Origin: Streptomyces sp. MST-110588
GTDB lineage: Bacteria; Actinomycetota; Actinomycetes; Streptomycetales; Streptomycetaceae
Direction: 5' to 3'
Length of the DNA: 64,000 nt
Assembly: GCF_022695595.1 (NCBI RefSeq)
Contig: NZ_CP074380.1
Location: 2,783,501-2,847,500, forward strand
Shown here: positions 1-10,749 of the stretch, one piece after another
Numbering within the stretch: the first letter of the stretch is position 1
Layout of the letters: every line of letters starts with the position of its first letter
Notes under the pieces: generated by a model
The model's input: only the letters and a program-made list of their open reading frames with translations
Databases searched by the model: none
Told to the model about the DNA's origin: nothing
Translations under genes and position numbers: made by a program

Positions 1-410
1 GGCGCCAGGGTGACATGGGCGACCAGCCACAGGCCGGTGACCGCGGCGAGCATGCCGACGAGGAATTCGCCGGGGGTCACCGCCAGCCCGGTGGCCGCCA
101 GCCGCAGTTCCAGGCGGCGGCCGGCCCGGGTGGCGCGCAGCCTGCGGTCCAGGGACGGGAAGCGGCGGCGGGTGCCGTCGCGGGGGCGGCCGTGGCCGTC
201 GTCCGCGAGGCGGTCGACGAAGGCTTGGCGCCGCTCCCGCCCGGCCGCGTACGTGCGTACGCCGATGACGGCCAGGACGGCGGCCAGCAGGGCCACGCCG
301 AGGGTCAGGAGGGCGGGGCCGCCCATGGCCGAAGAGGCGAGCGAGGAACGTGATGAAGGCAGAGGAAGTGGAGGAAGTGAGGCATGCGGGAGAGAGGGAA
401 GGGCGGTCAT
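1..410 (-). CDS. tadB: TadB-like type II secretion F family protein, N-terminal part (cut by window edge)
   Basis: Inner-membrane platform protein of a Tad/Flp-type pilus or type II-like secretion machine; its partner is the CpaF ATPase encoded just upstream. The 136 visible codons give an N-terminal hydrophobic segment (about residues 30-50), a basic cytoplasmic stretch rich in Arg, and the start of a second membrane segment before the window ends. The ATG at 410 lies 3 bases after the cpaF stop, so translation is probably coupled. An in-frame ATG at 326 just before the first membrane segment is an alternative start. The family assignment rests mainly on the position after cpaF and the membrane/basic/membrane pattern, because the conserved T2SSF core lies outside the window. 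Confidence 0.72.
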   Translation of the reverse strand, partial: MTALPSLPHASLPPLPLPSSRSSLASSAMGGPALLTLGVALLAAVLAVIGVRTYAAGRERRQAFVDRLADDGHGRPRDGTRRRFPSLDRRLRATRAGRRLELRLAATGLAVTPGEFLVGMLAAVTGLWLVAHVTLA

Positions 411-413
411 CGG

Positions 414-1751
414 CTACCTGGCTTCTCTGGTGGCGAGCTGGTCGGCGGAGTCGGCGACGCCGAAGGCCGGCGGCACCGGCTCGTTCGCCATGTACAGGCG
501 CTCCGCGACGGTGCGCGGCAGCGGGAAGTACCCGAACCTGCCGTGTACGACGCGGTCCGCGCCCATGGGATCGGCCTCGAAGCGGCAGACGGTGGCGAGC
601 CGGTAGTCCTCGTGGCCGCGTGAGTCCAGGATGGCGATCTCGGCGATACGGCGGGAGCCGTCGGCGTGCCGGCCGAGCTGGATGATGCAGTCGACGGCAC
701 TGTTGATCTGGTCCCGCAGTGCCTCGAAGGGGATCTTGACGTCCGACATGGAGGCGAGCGTCTGGAGGCGCATCAGGGCGTCCTCGGCGCTGTTGGCATG
801 CACGGTGGCCAGTGAGCCGTCGTGGCCGGTGGACATCGCCTGGAGCATGTCGAGCGTCTCGCCGCCCCGCACCTCGCCGACGATGATGCGGTCGGGGCGC
901 ATGCGCAGGGAGTTGCGTACGAGGTCGCGGATGGTGATACGGCCCTTGCCCTCGACGTTCGGCGGCCGGGACTCCAGGCGGATCACATGGGTCTGCTGGA
1001 GCTGGAGTTCGGCGGCGTCCTCGACCGTGATGACACGTTCGCCCTCGGGGATCAGACCGGAGAGGGCGTTGAGGAGAGTGGTCTTCCCGGCGCCGGTCGG
1101 GCCGGAGACGACCACGTTGAACTTGGCCCGTACGAGCCCGGCCAGCAGCATCACCATCTGGTCGTCCAGCGTTCCCATGCCGATCAGTTCCGGCAGGGTG
1201 TACGCACGCGGGAAGCGGCGGATGGTGAGCGTGGCGCCGTTCAGGGCGAGCGGCGGGATGATGACGTTGACCCGCTCACCGGACGGCAGCCGGGCGTCGA
1301 CCATCGGGTTGGACTCGTCCACCCGGCGGTTGACGGTGGAGACGATGCGTTCGATCGTCTGCATGAGCTGCTCGTGGGAGGCGAAGCGGACGGGTACGAG
1401 TTCCACCCGGCCGGACCGCTCGACGTACACCTGGTCCGGCCCGTTGACCATGATCTCGGTGATGGAGGCGTCTTCGAGCAGCGGCTCCAGCACGCCCAGG
1501 CCCAGCGCCTCGTCCACGACGCGGCGGATGAGCTGGGAGCGCTCGGCGGTGGACAGGACCGGGCCCTCGCGGCTGATGATGTGGCCCAGTACGCGTTCCA
1601 GGCGGATCCGGCGCTCGGCCGCCGCCAGCGAGGACATCTCGGCGAGGTCGATCTCTTCGAGCAGCTTGGCGCGGTAGACGGCGACGGGGTGGCCGTCCTC
1701 GCGGGCCGCCACGGGGACCTCGGGCGCGACGATGCGGGCTTTGAGGCTCAT
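414..1751 (-). CDS. cpaF: CpaF/TadA family type II/IV secretion ATPase
   Basis: Hexameric secretion ATPase that powers assembly of Tad/Flp pili, acting on the cytoplasmic face of the membrane with TadB/TadC. The protein has 445 residues, normal for the family. Visible motifs: Walker A GPTGAGKTT at about 217-225, Walker B RIIVGEVRG at about 288-296 and the His box (TGHDGSLATVHAN) at about 308-320. The conserved N-terminal domain includes the PLLED..ITEIMVNGPD segment near 90-106. The start ATG overlaps the upstream TadE-like stop as ATGA, and tadB follows 3 bases downstream. It is part of a minus-strand operon running from 6275 to below position 1. Confidence 0.96.
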   Translation of the reverse strand: MSLKARIVAPEVPVAAREDGHPVAVYRAKLLEEIDLAEMSSLAAAERRIRLERVLGHIISREGPVLSTAERSQLIRRVVDEALGLGVLEPLLEDASITEIMVNGPDQVYVERSGRVELVPVRFASHEQLMQTIERIVSTVNRRVDESNPMVDARLPSGERVNVIIPPLALNGATLTIRRFPRAYTLPELIGMGTLDDQMVMLLAGLVRAKFNVVVSGPTGAGKTTLLNALSGLIPEGERVITVEDAAELQLQQTHVIRLESRPPNVEGKGRITIRDLVRNSLRMRPDRIIVGEVRGGETLDMLQAMSTGHDGSLATVHANSAEDALMRLQTLASMSDVKIPFEALRDQINSAVDCIIQLGRHADGSRRIAEIAILDSRGHEDYRLATVCRFEADPMGADRVVHGRFGYFPLPRTVAERLYMANEPVPPAFGVADSADQLATREAR

Positions 1752-2347
1752 GGGGTCCGTGATTCCTTCGGGGTGCCTGTGCTTGTGCTTGTGCCTGTCG
1801 TTGTGCCTGTGCCGTGGCCGGTCTCGGTACGTGTGCTGACGTATACGGCCGTGCCCGGGCCGGGGCCGGGAGCCGTACCGTCCTCCGTGTCGGGCAGCGG
1901 CATGGTGGCGCTGCGGGCCGCCGTCCCCAAATGATCGACGCCCGGGATGACCGACGGGATCTCCACGGTCACCGTCACCTCTACCTGGTCACCGCCCGGC
2001 CCACCGGCGAAGTTCGCCCTTTCGCCGACCCAGCCGCTCATCGCCGCCCTGCCCACCGCCTCCGGGTCGGCCGCGCTGTCGGCCTTGTCCTGCGAGTACG
2101 CCCGGGCCGCCGCCCGTGCTCCCGTACCTGCCTGCTGGACGGCGTACGCGGCGATGCCGAGCTGCACCACGCCCAGTGCGATGGCCAGGAGAATGGGCAG
2201 GAAGCCGAGGAATTCGATCGAGACGGTCCCGCGGTCGCGCCCCCGGGCACGGTCACGGTTCCGGGCACGGTCACGACCCCGGGCACGGTCCCGGCGCCGC
2301 CATCGCCCGCCGCTCGTACTCGTAGCCCTGCTGCCCGCCCTGCTCAT
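1748..2347 (-). CDS. TadE-like pilus assembly/pseudopilin protein with Arg-Asp repeat N-terminus
   Basis: TadE-like minor pilin, normally processed by a prepilin peptidase and placed in the membrane. The 199-residue product has a basic N-terminus, then the diagnostic TadE segment GTVSIEFLGFLPILLAIAL followed by a 20-residue hydrophobic helix, and a periplasmic/extracellular tail. Oddities: before the helix lies a hexapeptide repeat (RARGRD/RARNRD), and the C-terminus is a Thr/Gly/Ser run made of 6-base repeats. The ATG at 2347 overlaps the previous stop (ATGA) and its own stop overlaps the cpaF start (ATGA). A longer reading starting at 2449 is possible but would overlap the previous gene heavily. 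Confidence 0.88.
   Translation of the reverse strand: MSRAGSRATSTSGGRWRRRDRARGRDRARNRDRARGRDRGTVSIEFLGFLPILLAIALGVVQLGIAAYAVQQAGTGARAAARAYSQDKADSAADPEAVGRAAMSGWVGERANFAGGPGGDQVEVTVTVEIPSVIPGVDHLGTAARSATMPLPDTEDGTAPGPGPGTAVYVSTRTETGHGTGTTTGTSTSTGTPKESRTP
2243..2296. repeat. Three 18-bp tandem repeats inside the TadE-like gene
   Basis: Three consecutive copies of an 18-bp unit (plus strand ccgggcacggtcacggtt and close variants) encode the RARxRD hexapeptides before the membrane helix of the TadE-like protein. The period is a multiple of three, so copy-number change would keep the frame. Confidence 0.85.
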
Positions 2348-2757
2348 GGCCCCTCCTTCACGGCGCCGGCCGTACCGATGACCCGCCACGGGAAATTCGC
2401 GGCACCGGGAAAGAGCACCGGCACCGCAAGTCCTACCCGCGCCTTCCACAGGTCACCGGCGGGGGCACATTCGATGTCCGCCCCGGCGCTCCAGGCGTCC
2501 GGCAGGTCCTTCATGGCCGCCGCCTGGCAAGCCGCCTCGCCACCGGTCTCCGTGGCCGTCCCGCTGCGGGCGCCCCGGTCCGCGGCGTGCCCGGCGAGCG
2601 AGTACGTGTAGCCGATGAGCACGAACTGCCACAGCAGCGCAAGCACGATCAGGATCAGGGGCGCGATCCCCAGGAACTCGACGGAGACCTGCCCCCGGTC
2701 CCGGCCGCCGCGCCCTGCGCATACGCCCCGCAGCAGCCCCCGCGCCGCTCCCCGCAC
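2344..2757 (-). CDS. TadE-like pilus assembly protein
   Basis: Second TadE-family minor pilin of the Tad cluster, 137 residues. It has a short basic leader, then GQVSVEFLGIAPLILIVLALL, matching the TadE motif of a small residue, Glu at +5 and a long hydrophobic helix, followed by a tail containing two Cys residues (in EAACQAAA and IECAPAG) that could pair outside the membrane. It starts with ATG 3 bases after the CpaE-like gene and overlaps the next TadE-like gene by ATGA. Two adjacent TadE-like genes are usual in actinobacterial Tad operons. Confidence 0.9.
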   Translation of the reverse strand: MRGAARGLLRGVCAGRGGRDRGQVSVEFLGIAPLILIVLALLWQFVLIGYTYSLAGHAADRGARSGTATETGGEAACQAAAMKDLPDAWSAGADIECAPAGDLWKARVGLAVPVLFPGAANFPWRVIGTAGAVKEGP

Positions 2758-2760
2758 CCC

Positions 2761-4254
2761 TCAGCCCTCCCCGTACGGCCGGGAGAAGCCCAGTTGTCCC
2801 GGTGCGCCCCCGGACGCGACGCCCCCCGGCCCGCCGGCGCCCTCCGTGCCCGGCTGCCCGGCGGTCAGCGCCTTGCGCCGGCGCCCGGTCAGTGGCGTAC
2901 GGGCCCGATGGCTGCCGCGCCCCTGGCGGGCGGCCGGAGCCTCGATCAGGCCCAGTTCCCCCGCCAGCGCCCACAGCGCCTGCCGGACCGCGGACCGGCC
3001 GTCCAGGTCCTGCATCCGGCCCGCGTCGACGCACGGCTGGAGTTCCTTGAAGCCGGCGGGCACCGGCGTACGGGCGACTTTCGTGCCGGTGGCCTTCTCG
3101 ACGAGCGGCGGCTGGATCTCGGTGTTACGGGTGAGGCGGTTGACGACGGTCGTGGTGTCCTGTGCCTTGCGGATGCGCAGCCGGTCCCACAGCCGTACGA
3201 GTCGCTTGGCGGCCCGTACACACACCACGTCCGGGGTCGTCACCAGCAGTGCCACATCGGCCAGTTCGACGGCGGCGGCGTTGGCCGACTGCATCTGCGC
3301 GCCGCAGTCCACCACCACGACCTCGTACCGGGCGCGCAGCGCGGCCAGGATCTGGCGGGCCGCGCGGTCGTCGATCTCTTCCCCGCGCTCGCCCTCCTCG
3401 GGGGCCAGCAGCAGCCCGAGGCCGGTGTGATGGGCGTGTACGGCGTCCTGGAGGACGCGGGGGGAGATGTCCTGGATGCCGGCCAGGTCGACGATGGAGC
3501 GGCGGAACTGTACGTCCAGATAGGAGGCGATGTCCCCCGACTGGAGGTCCATGTCCACCAGCGCCACGGCGCGCCCGGCGGCGCGTGCGGCCAGTGCGAG
3601 CTGGACGGCGGTGACGGTGGCGCCCACCCCGCCCTTGGCGCCGGTGACGGTGACCAGCGTGCCGCTCGGACCGCTGAACGCCTCGGTGGCGCCGCCGAGA
3701 TGGGCCCGTACGCCGGTTGCCCACTGGGCCGCCGCCCGCACCCGGGCCGCCAGTTCCTCGTACCCCACAGGGAGCGCGACGATGCCCCGCGCGCCCGCGT
3801 CCATGGCGGCGGAGAAGAGGGCCGGGCCGGTGTCGGCGGTGATCAGGACGACGCCGACGGCGGGAAAACGCAGCGCCACCTCGCGGATCAGCTCCAGCGC
3901 GGGCACCGGACCGATGCGCTCGTGGACGAGGACGACTTCGGGGAGTTCCTGTACGGAGCCGACGGGCGGCCGGGACGGTACGGCGGGCAGGAACGCGCCG
4001 GAGGGGGCGGCGGGGCCCGGGACGCCCGGTCCGGCGGCGGGGGAGGAGACGGGCGGCGGAGCGGCGGACGGCTGTATGAGGGACGCCTCGGCGGGCGGAC
4101 GGCCCGCGCCCGCGGCCTGCGCCAGGGTGTTCAGGAGGCTGGTGGAGTCGGTGACCGGGGCGCCGGGCTCGGCGTCCGGCAACTGGCTGAGCAGCGAGTA
4201 AACGGCTCGGGCGGCGTCGGGGTCACCGACTGCCGGGAGGATGCGGATGGTCAC
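2761..4254 (-). CDS. cpaE: CpaE/TadZ-like MinD/ParA-family ATPase with receiver-like N-terminal domain
   Basis: Positioning ATPase of Tad pilus systems; it localises the secretion machine. The 497 residues comprise a linker rich in Pro/Ala (about 50-100), a receiver-like domain (about 105-185) and a ParA/MinD-type ATPase domain beginning with the deviant Walker A TGAKGGVGAT (about 204-213), followed by ALVDMDLQSGD near 231-241, the switch region of this family. It lies between cpaB (30-base gap) and two tadE genes, the standard order. The C-terminal 60 residues are basic and low in complexity. Annotators sometimes call this family septum-site determining protein; the context favours CpaE. Confidence 0.92.
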   Translation of the reverse strand: MTIRILPAVGDPDAARAVYSLLSQLPDAEPGAPVTDSTSLLNTLAQAAGAGRPPAEASLIQPSAAPPPVSSPAAGPGVPGPAAPSGAFLPAVPSRPPVGSVQELPEVVLVHERIGPVPALELIREVALRFPAVGVVLITADTGPALFSAAMDAGARGIVALPVGYEELAARVRAAAQWATGVRAHLGGATEAFSGPSGTLVTVTGAKGGVGATVTAVQLALAARAAGRAVALVDMDLQSGDIASYLDVQFRRSIVDLAGIQDISPRVLQDAVHAHHTGLGLLLAPEEGERGEEIDDRAARQILAALRARYEVVVVDCGAQMQSANAAAVELADVALLVTTPDVVCVRAAKRLVRLWDRLRIRKAQDTTTVVNRLTRNTEIQPPLVEKATGTKVARTPVPAGFKELQPCVDAGRMQDLDGRSAVRQALWALAGELGLIEAPAARQGRGSHRARTPLTGRRRKALTAGQPGTEGAGGPGGVASGGAPGQLGFSRPYGEG

Positions 4255-4284
4255 CTGTGCCTCCGGGTCACTTGTGCCTCCGTG

Positions 4285-5007
4285 TTACTTGTCGCCGTCG
4301 AGGGTGTAGGTGCGGTCGCCGGGCGGAACGGTGCCGTCGCCGCCGGGGGCGACCAGGGCGAGTCGTACGTGGGAGGCGAAGGACTCCGCGTAGGCGACGC
4401 GCTGGGCGTCCTTGGTTTCCAGGGCGAAGGTGATCGGTACGGCTTCGGTGGCCCGCCGCGTACTGCCCGCACGGGGCGTCTCTCCCGGGTCCTTGGACAG
4501 CGGCGTCAGCTTGCCCACGTCGATGACCTGGACGTTCGCGACGATCAGCTTGGACACCGGCTTGTCCTGCGGGCGTCTGCCCTCAAAGGTGGCGTAGATG
4601 TTGACCCGCGCCCCCGCGTTGATCTTGCCCGCCACGCCCGTGGCCGCGTCGATCATGATGGCGATCTCCTGCTGCCCCGGCTTGAGCGCCGGACGCGCGA
4701 CGATCATGTCGTCCTGGAGGAGCGATCCCTTGTGCAGCGGGGTCGCGGCGATCTTGCCCCGGATCCGGTCCAGATCGGTGACGGCGGTGGGCGGCAGCCA
4801 CCGCTCGGGCATCGCCACCTTCTCGAACTGCCCCGGGTTCAGTGCCTCATAGGCCGGCACCTGCGCCTTGAGCCGGTACGCGACGGCCTCGGGTCCGACC
4901 TTGGACTCCACGTTACGGATCACCGACAGTACGCCGACGAACGCGCCGATCGCGCAGAGGGCCGACAGGAGCAGCAGGATCACTCCGCGGCGCTGACGTG
5001 AGTTCAT
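4285..5007 (-). CDS. cpaB: CpaB/RcpC family Flp pilus assembly protein (SAF domain)
   Basis: Periplasmic/extracellular component thought to organise the pilus channel. It has 240 residues: an N-terminal membrane anchor (GVILLLLSALCAIGAFVGVL, about 7-26), then a SAF-type domain (about 40-110, including IAATPLHKGSLLQDDMI) and the conserved CpaB C-terminal region. The ATG at 5007 overlaps the upstream stop as ATGA, which fixes the start. In other actinobacteria this gene directly precedes cpaE, as here. Confidence 0.9.
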   Translation of the reverse strand: MNSRQRRGVILLLLSALCAIGAFVGVLSVIRNVESKVGPEAVAYRLKAQVPAYEALNPGQFEKVAMPERWLPPTAVTDLDRIRGKIAATPLHKGSLLQDDMIVARPALKPGQQEIAIMIDAATGVAGKINAGARVNIYATFEGRRPQDKPVSKLIVANVQVIDVGKLTPLSKDPGETPRAGSTRRATEAVPITFALETKDAQRVAYAESFASHVRLALVAPGGDGTVPPGDRTYTLDGDK

Positions 5008-6275
5008 AGGTGGCGGACCTCGTTCGGAGCGGGGCGGGCGGGGGACTCCAGGGCGTGGGCGGGGACTCCGGCGTCGGGCGGTCCGGCCGTGGCGGTACGC
5101 CCGGCCGGCGGCGGCCTCAGCGCACGCGTTCCACGGTCCGCCGGTCCGTGACGCCCGAGGGCGCGACCGGCGACAGACCGCGCTGCCGCAGGGACGAGGG
5201 GGTCGGGAGGGCCGGGAGCGGCAGGGGCGGCGGGCGGGCCGGGCGGTGAGTGCGTGGGCGGGGCGGCTTCCACAGCCGCCGTGGTGGCCGGGTAGATACC
5301 GGTACGGGGGCCGGTGGCCGTGCCGGAGCCCGTTGACGTACGGGAACCCGTACCCGTACCGGCGCTTTCGCCCGAACCCGAGCGCGACCCCGCGCCCGAG
5401 CACGAACCCGCGCCCGCACCGGAACCCGGACCCCCGCCCGTCACCGGCGCCGAGCAGAAGGCACACCGGTCGCCGATCAGTTCCAGCCCGCACCAACGGC
5501 ACTCCTCCCTGCGGACGGACGACACCAACTGGTGGAGGACGGAGAGATCCGGGATGGCCGCCGCGAACTCGACCAGTTTGCGCGTGCCCCACCAGGCCGC
5601 GGACTCGGCCGGCAGCCGTGTCTCGTACACGTCCCGTACCTGCCACTCCGGGGCGAGCACGGTCTCGACCCAGTCACCGGCCGGTCTGCCGCGGGCCGTC
5701 CGACCGTGGGCCACGGCCAGTTCGGTGACGTACCCGGGCCCGGGCAGTCCGGCTTCCGTGCTGTTCCGGTCGACCCGTACGAGCTGGGGCCGGGGCGCGG
5801 CCAGTGCCGCGAAGCGCGTACCGGGGAGCCAGGAGGTCAGATGCGTCCGCAGGTCCACCTCGACCGCGTCCAGGCCGGTGACGCTGCCCAGCAGCGCCCC
5901 GGCGTGGATGTAGTGGGCCAGCAGCCGGGCGGCGCAGGCCAGCACGCCGGGGCCGAGGTCGCACAGCGACAACTGCCGTAACTGGCGGGCGAGTACGGCG
6001 ACGGCGAGCGGCGGCAGGGCCAGCGGCACGATCGCGATCCGCTCGCTCTCCAGGACGGCCCGGAGGGTGTGCAGCCGGCGGACATGGGCCGGCGGGCACG
6101 CGGAGGAGCACAGGACGACCAGATGGCCGTGGTGTTCCAGTACGGCGCTGGTCTCCGTCAGCGCGTCGTCCAGCGGCTGGGCGTGCGGCGGCGGGAGGAC
6201 GACGGCGGCGGGGGTCTGCCGGTCGGCGGCGGGCAGCGCGAGGTCGGCGCTGGTGACTGCGGTCGCGGTCGGCAC
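5004..6275 (-). CDS. Uncharacterised zinc-ribbon protein heading the Tad operon
   Basis: I do not recognise this family. The 423-residue product has an alpha/beta N-terminal region (HLVVLCSSACPPAHVRRL and following) and a central segment that ends in a zinc ribbon, CRWCGLELIGDRCAFCSA, giving two CxxC pairs. A long Gly/Ser/Thr then Pro/Ala tail follows. The start chosen is the GTG at 6275, preceded by GGGGGA at a good ribosome-binding distance; an upstream GTG at 6293 and an ATG at 6335 are possible. The stop overlaps the cpaB start by ATGA, so it is co-translated with the pilus genes and probably serves them. The N-terminal region could be a receiver-like or sensor domain, but that is a guess. 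Confidence 0.75.
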   Translation of the reverse strand: MPTATAVTSADLALPAADRQTPAAVVLPPPHAQPLDDALTETSAVLEHHGHLVVLCSSACPPAHVRRLHTLRAVLESERIAIVPLALPPLAVAVLARQLRQLSLCDLGPGVLACAARLLAHYIHAGALLGSVTGLDAVEVDLRTHLTSWLPGTRFAALAAPRPQLVRVDRNSTEAGLPGPGYVTELAVAHGRTARGRPAGDWVETVLAPEWQVRDVYETRLPAESAAWWGTRKLVEFAAAIPDLSVLHQLVSSVRREECRWCGLELIGDRCAFCSAPVTGGGPGSGAGAGSCSGAGSRSGSGESAGTGTGSRTSTGSGTATGPRTGIYPATTAAVEAAPPTHSPPGPPAAPAAPGPPDPLVPAAARSVAGRALGRHGPADRGTRALRPPPAGRTATAGPPDAGVPAHALESPARPAPNEVRHL

Positions 6276-6564
6276 GTGGCGTCCCCCACTCACTGTGGCC
6301 ACCGGGGCACCCGGGGCCGTGGATCGGCACAGCACTGCGCCTTCGGCGCTCTTGGCTCAGCACTTTATCCACGAGATACGCCGCAGAGAACACGTTCCGG
6401 AGTACTCGTCATGACCATCAACCATCACCCGGCCGGCGGGGGAACGGCCGCTTCCGGAGCGGATCTTGACGTGATCTTGGCCGGAATCCGTACGGGCCCG
6501 GAAGAAGGCGGAACGGGAGGACAGGCCCCGGGCCGGGCGCCTGGCACCCGGCCCGGAACGCCGG

Positions 6565-7512
6565 TCAGCGCCGGTCGTCCTCCGCCGGCCTGGGCAGTCG
6601 GCACCCGGGCCGGTCCAGGTCCAGCTTGTTCCCGTCCGCGAAGCACCTGGGTATGCCGTACGTCTGCTGGGCGTAGTTGATGCCCTTGCGCACGGTCACG
6701 TTCCCCTTCTCGTCGATCTCGCACGGGTTGTTGAACGTGCAGCGCTCGCCGTCCTCGTTGCCCGTGTTGTTGACGGCCACGACCTTGCCGGTGGCGTCGT
6801 CGATCACCGGTGAGCCGGAGGTGCCGCCGATGGTCTGGCAGGCGGGGGTGTAGCGGACCGAGTCCTTCCAGGTCCACTCGCCTTCCTTCATCCGGTAGAC
6901 GAAGCCGTCGATGGCGCAGGAGTAGATCTTCTTCCAGTACCCGGAGACGACGCTGATGGCGGCGCCCTTACGGGGGTGGGCGGCGGACAGCGGCAGCGCC
7001 TTGATCCCGTACCGCTTCTTGATCTGGTCGTAGGTGTCGGTGAGTTCGTACAGGGAGATGTCGGTGTCGGTCATGGTCGCGTAAGCGATCTTGGTGGCCT
7101 TGAGGGTGGCCACGCTGTTCGCTTTCGCGTCGAGCAGGGTGAAGGTACGGGTGGAGGGCCGGTCGACGACGACCTCGCCGGCGTGGGGCATGCCGGGCTC
7201 GATGCAGTGACCGTTGGACATGACCAGCGCCGGGTCGTCGCCCTCCGAGGACGGCAGCCGGATCACCGAGCCCGAACAGCCGCCGAGCGCCACGGTGCCG
7301 GCGAAATCCACGGCCTTCGGCCTGGCGGACGCGGTGGTCTGCTGACCGGCGGACGAGACGAACGAGGGCGAGGAGGGGGAAGGCGGCGAAGAGGGGGAAG
7401 ACGGCGATGAGGCGGTCGTCGGGGACGAGGCGCAGGCCGGTCCGGCGGCGCTCATCAGGGCGGCGGATCCCAGGACGGCCGTGGCCAGGACGCCGACGAG
7501 AGGTCGCTTCAT
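6565..7512 (-). CDS. Secreted trypsin-like serine peptidase (S1 family)
   Basis: Exported serine protease of 315 residues. There is a classical signal peptide (MKRPLVGVLATAVLGSAALM.. to ..AGPACA, about 1-28), then a Ser/Pro-rich linker (about 30-60) and a chymotrypsin-fold domain. The apparent triad is His102 (SNGHC), Asp151 (TDTDISLYEL) and Ser232 (GGTSGSPV). Several Cys residues (CSG, GHC, YSCAID, ACQT, RCTF, NPCEI) suggest disulfides. The ATG at 7512 with AGAGGA upstream sets the start. It is divergent from the M14 carboxypeptidase gene across a 221-base intergenic region, suggesting that both secreted proteases may share a control region. Confidence 0.9.
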   Translation of the reverse strand: MKRPLVGVLATAVLGSAALMSAAGPACASSPTTASSPSSPSSPPSPSSPSFVSSAGQQTTASARPKAVDFAGTVALGGCSGSVIRLPSSEGDDPALVMSNGHCIEPGMPHAGEVVVDRPSTRTFTLLDAKANSVATLKATKIAYATMTDTDISLYELTDTYDQIKKRYGIKALPLSAAHPRKGAAISVVSGYWKKIYSCAIDGFVYRMKEGEWTWKDSVRYTPACQTIGGTSGSPVIDDATGKVVAVNNTGNEDGERCTFNNPCEIDEKGNVTVRKGINYAQQTYGIPRCFADGNKLDLDRPGCRLPRPAEDDRR

Positions 7513-7733
7513 GTGTGGGGTCCTCTCAGATTCCGTAACCGGATTTCCTCCGACTGTGTCGTGCGCATTGTTGGGGCGTACGGGGTAGCTGGCAACGAAC
7601 CGCGTTACGTACCGCGGAAGTTGGCGGATTAACCACCCGGGAGTTTGGCCGTCGCACGCCTTGACCAAGCCATGCCAACGCCGAACACTGACGCCGTCGC
7701 TCGACTCACATCTCACCCCCCCCAGGAGATCGC

Positions 7734-9170
7734 ATGCGACCTCGGACACCCCCCTCCCGGAGAACCCCCTTCCGGACAATCCCCTGGAAACCCGGCAGAC
7801 GGACCCCCGTCCTCGCCGCCCTCCTCTCCCTCGCCCTCGCCGCCCCCGTCGCCGCCCAGGCCCAGGACTCCCCCGGCGCGGGCCACCGCAGCAGCCCGGA
7901 CCGGCAGCGGACGGTCGCCTCCGGCCACGCCGTACGGGACGAGGGCCGTCCCCGGCAGTACGAGGTGACCGGGCCCGCCACCGCCCGGCAGCGCTCCGCC
8001 CTCGCCTCGACGGGTGTGGCCGTCGACGAGGTCCACGGGCGGTCGGTGGTCATCACCGCGGACACCGCGCAGGCCGAACTCGTACGCCGGCTGGGCTACC
8101 GGCTCAAGCCGCTGCCCGCCCCGCCCGGCAGCGGCACCGGCGCGGGACCGGGCACGGGCGGCCGGATCAAGGACTTCCCGCCCGGCTACACGAAGTACCA
8201 CAACTACGCCGAGACGATGGCGGAGATCAACACACTCGTCGCCCGGTACCCGTCACTCCTGAGCAAGCAGGTCATCGGCAAGTCCTATGAGGGCCGCGAC
8301 ATCCTGGCGCTGAAGCTCAGCAAGAACGTCGCCCAGGACGAGAACGAGCCCGAGGTGCTCTTCACCGCCCACCAGCACGCCCGCGAGCACCTCACCGTCG
8401 AAATGTCGCTCTACCTGCTCAACGAGCTGACCTCGAAGTACGGCAGCGACTCCCGCATCACCAAGATGCTCGACTCGCGGGAGGTCTGGATCATCCCGGA
8501 CGTCAATCCGGACGGCGGCGCGTACGACATCGCCACCGGCTCCTTCCGGAGCTGGCGCAAGAACCGCCAGCCCAACGCGGGTTCGTCCAACGTCGGCACG
8601 GACCTCAACCGCAACTGGGACTTCAAGTGGGGGTGCTGCGGCGGCTCTTCCGGCAGCACCGGCTCCGAGACCTACCGCGGCCCCGCCCCCGCCTCCGCGC
8701 CCGAGGTGAAGGTCGTCAGCGACTTCGTACGCGGCCGGATCATTGGCGGCAGGCAGCAGATAAAGACGGCCATCGACTTCCACACCTACAGCGAACTGGT
8801 GCTGTGGCCGTACGGATACACCTACAGCGACACCGCGCCCGGCATGACCCAGGACGACCGCGACGCCTTCGCCACCGTCGGCCGCAAGATGGCCGCGAGC
8901 AACGGCTACACGCCGGAGCAGTCCAGCGACCTCTACATCACCGACGGGTCGATCGACGACTGGCTCTGGGGCAACCAGAAGATCTTCGCGTACACCTTCG
9001 AGATGTTCCCCGCCTCCGCGAGCCAGGGCGGGTTCTACCCGCGCGACACGGTGATCGCCCGGGAGACCGCCCGCAACCGTGACGCGGTGCTCCAGCTCCT
9101 GGAGAACAGCGACTGCATGTACCGCTCCATCGGCAAGGAGAACCAGTACTGCAAGTCCAAGGCCGGCTGA
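7734..9170 (+). CDS. Secreted zinc carboxypeptidase, M14 family
   Basis: Extracellular metallocarboxypeptidase that removes C-terminal residues. The product has 478 residues: a long basic n-region and hydrophobic h-region (about 26-42) ending in VAAQAQ as signal peptide, a propeptide, then the catalytic domain from about 150. The zinc site is visible as His215/Glu218 (HARE) plus His350 (DFHTYSE); the catalytic Glu is near 423 (TFEMFP). [15 protein letters not shown] stretch and DLNRNWD are typical of Streptomyces carboxypeptidases. AGGAG lies 6 bases before the ATG at 7734. The gene ends before a strong bidirectional terminator. Confidence 0.95.
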   Translation: MRPRTPPSRRTPFRTIPWKPGRRTPVLAALLSLALAAPVAAQAQDSPGAGHRSSPDRQRTVASGHAVRDEGRPRQYEVTGPATARQRSALASTGVAVDEVHGRSVVITADTAQAELVRRLGYRLKPLPAPPGSGTGAGPGTGGRIKDFPPGYTKYHNYAETMAEINTLVARYPSLLSKQVIGKSYEGRDILALKLSKNVAQDENEPEVLFTAHQHAREHLTVEMSLYLLNELTSKYGSDSRITKMLDSREVWIIPDVNPDGGAYDIATGSFRSWRKNRQPNAGSSNVGTDLNRNWDFKWGCCGGSSGSTGSETYRGPAPASAPEVKVVSDFVRGRIIGGRQQIKTAIDFHTYSELVLWPYGYTYSDTAPGMTQDDRDAFATVGRKMAASNGYTPEQSSDLYITDGSIDDWLWGNQKIFAYTFEMFPASASQGGFYPRDTVIARETARNRDAVLQLLENSDCMYRSIGKENQYCKSKAG

Positions 9171-9183
9171 CGACTCCACGGTG

Positions 9184-9225
9184 TCCGTCGGTGCCGACGC
9201 GTACCTCGGCGTCGGCACCGACGGA
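9184..9225. terminator. Bidirectional hairpin terminator
   Basis: A perfect 16-bp inverted repeat (9184-9199 and 9210-9225, tccgtcggtgccgacg and its complement) with a 10-base loop lies between the convergent carboxypeptidase and GntP permease genes. There is no U-tract, as is usual for Streptomyces terminators. Confidence 0.85.
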
Positions 9226-9237
9226 CCGCCGCGAGCT

Positions 9238-10749
<1,512 letters not shown>

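Noticed and set aside
2587..5001. 804-residue plus-strand frame antisense to the cpaE/cpaB genes
   Set aside because: Shadow of the Tad genes: third-position G/C bias, motifs and overlapping start/stop junctions all lie on the minus strand.
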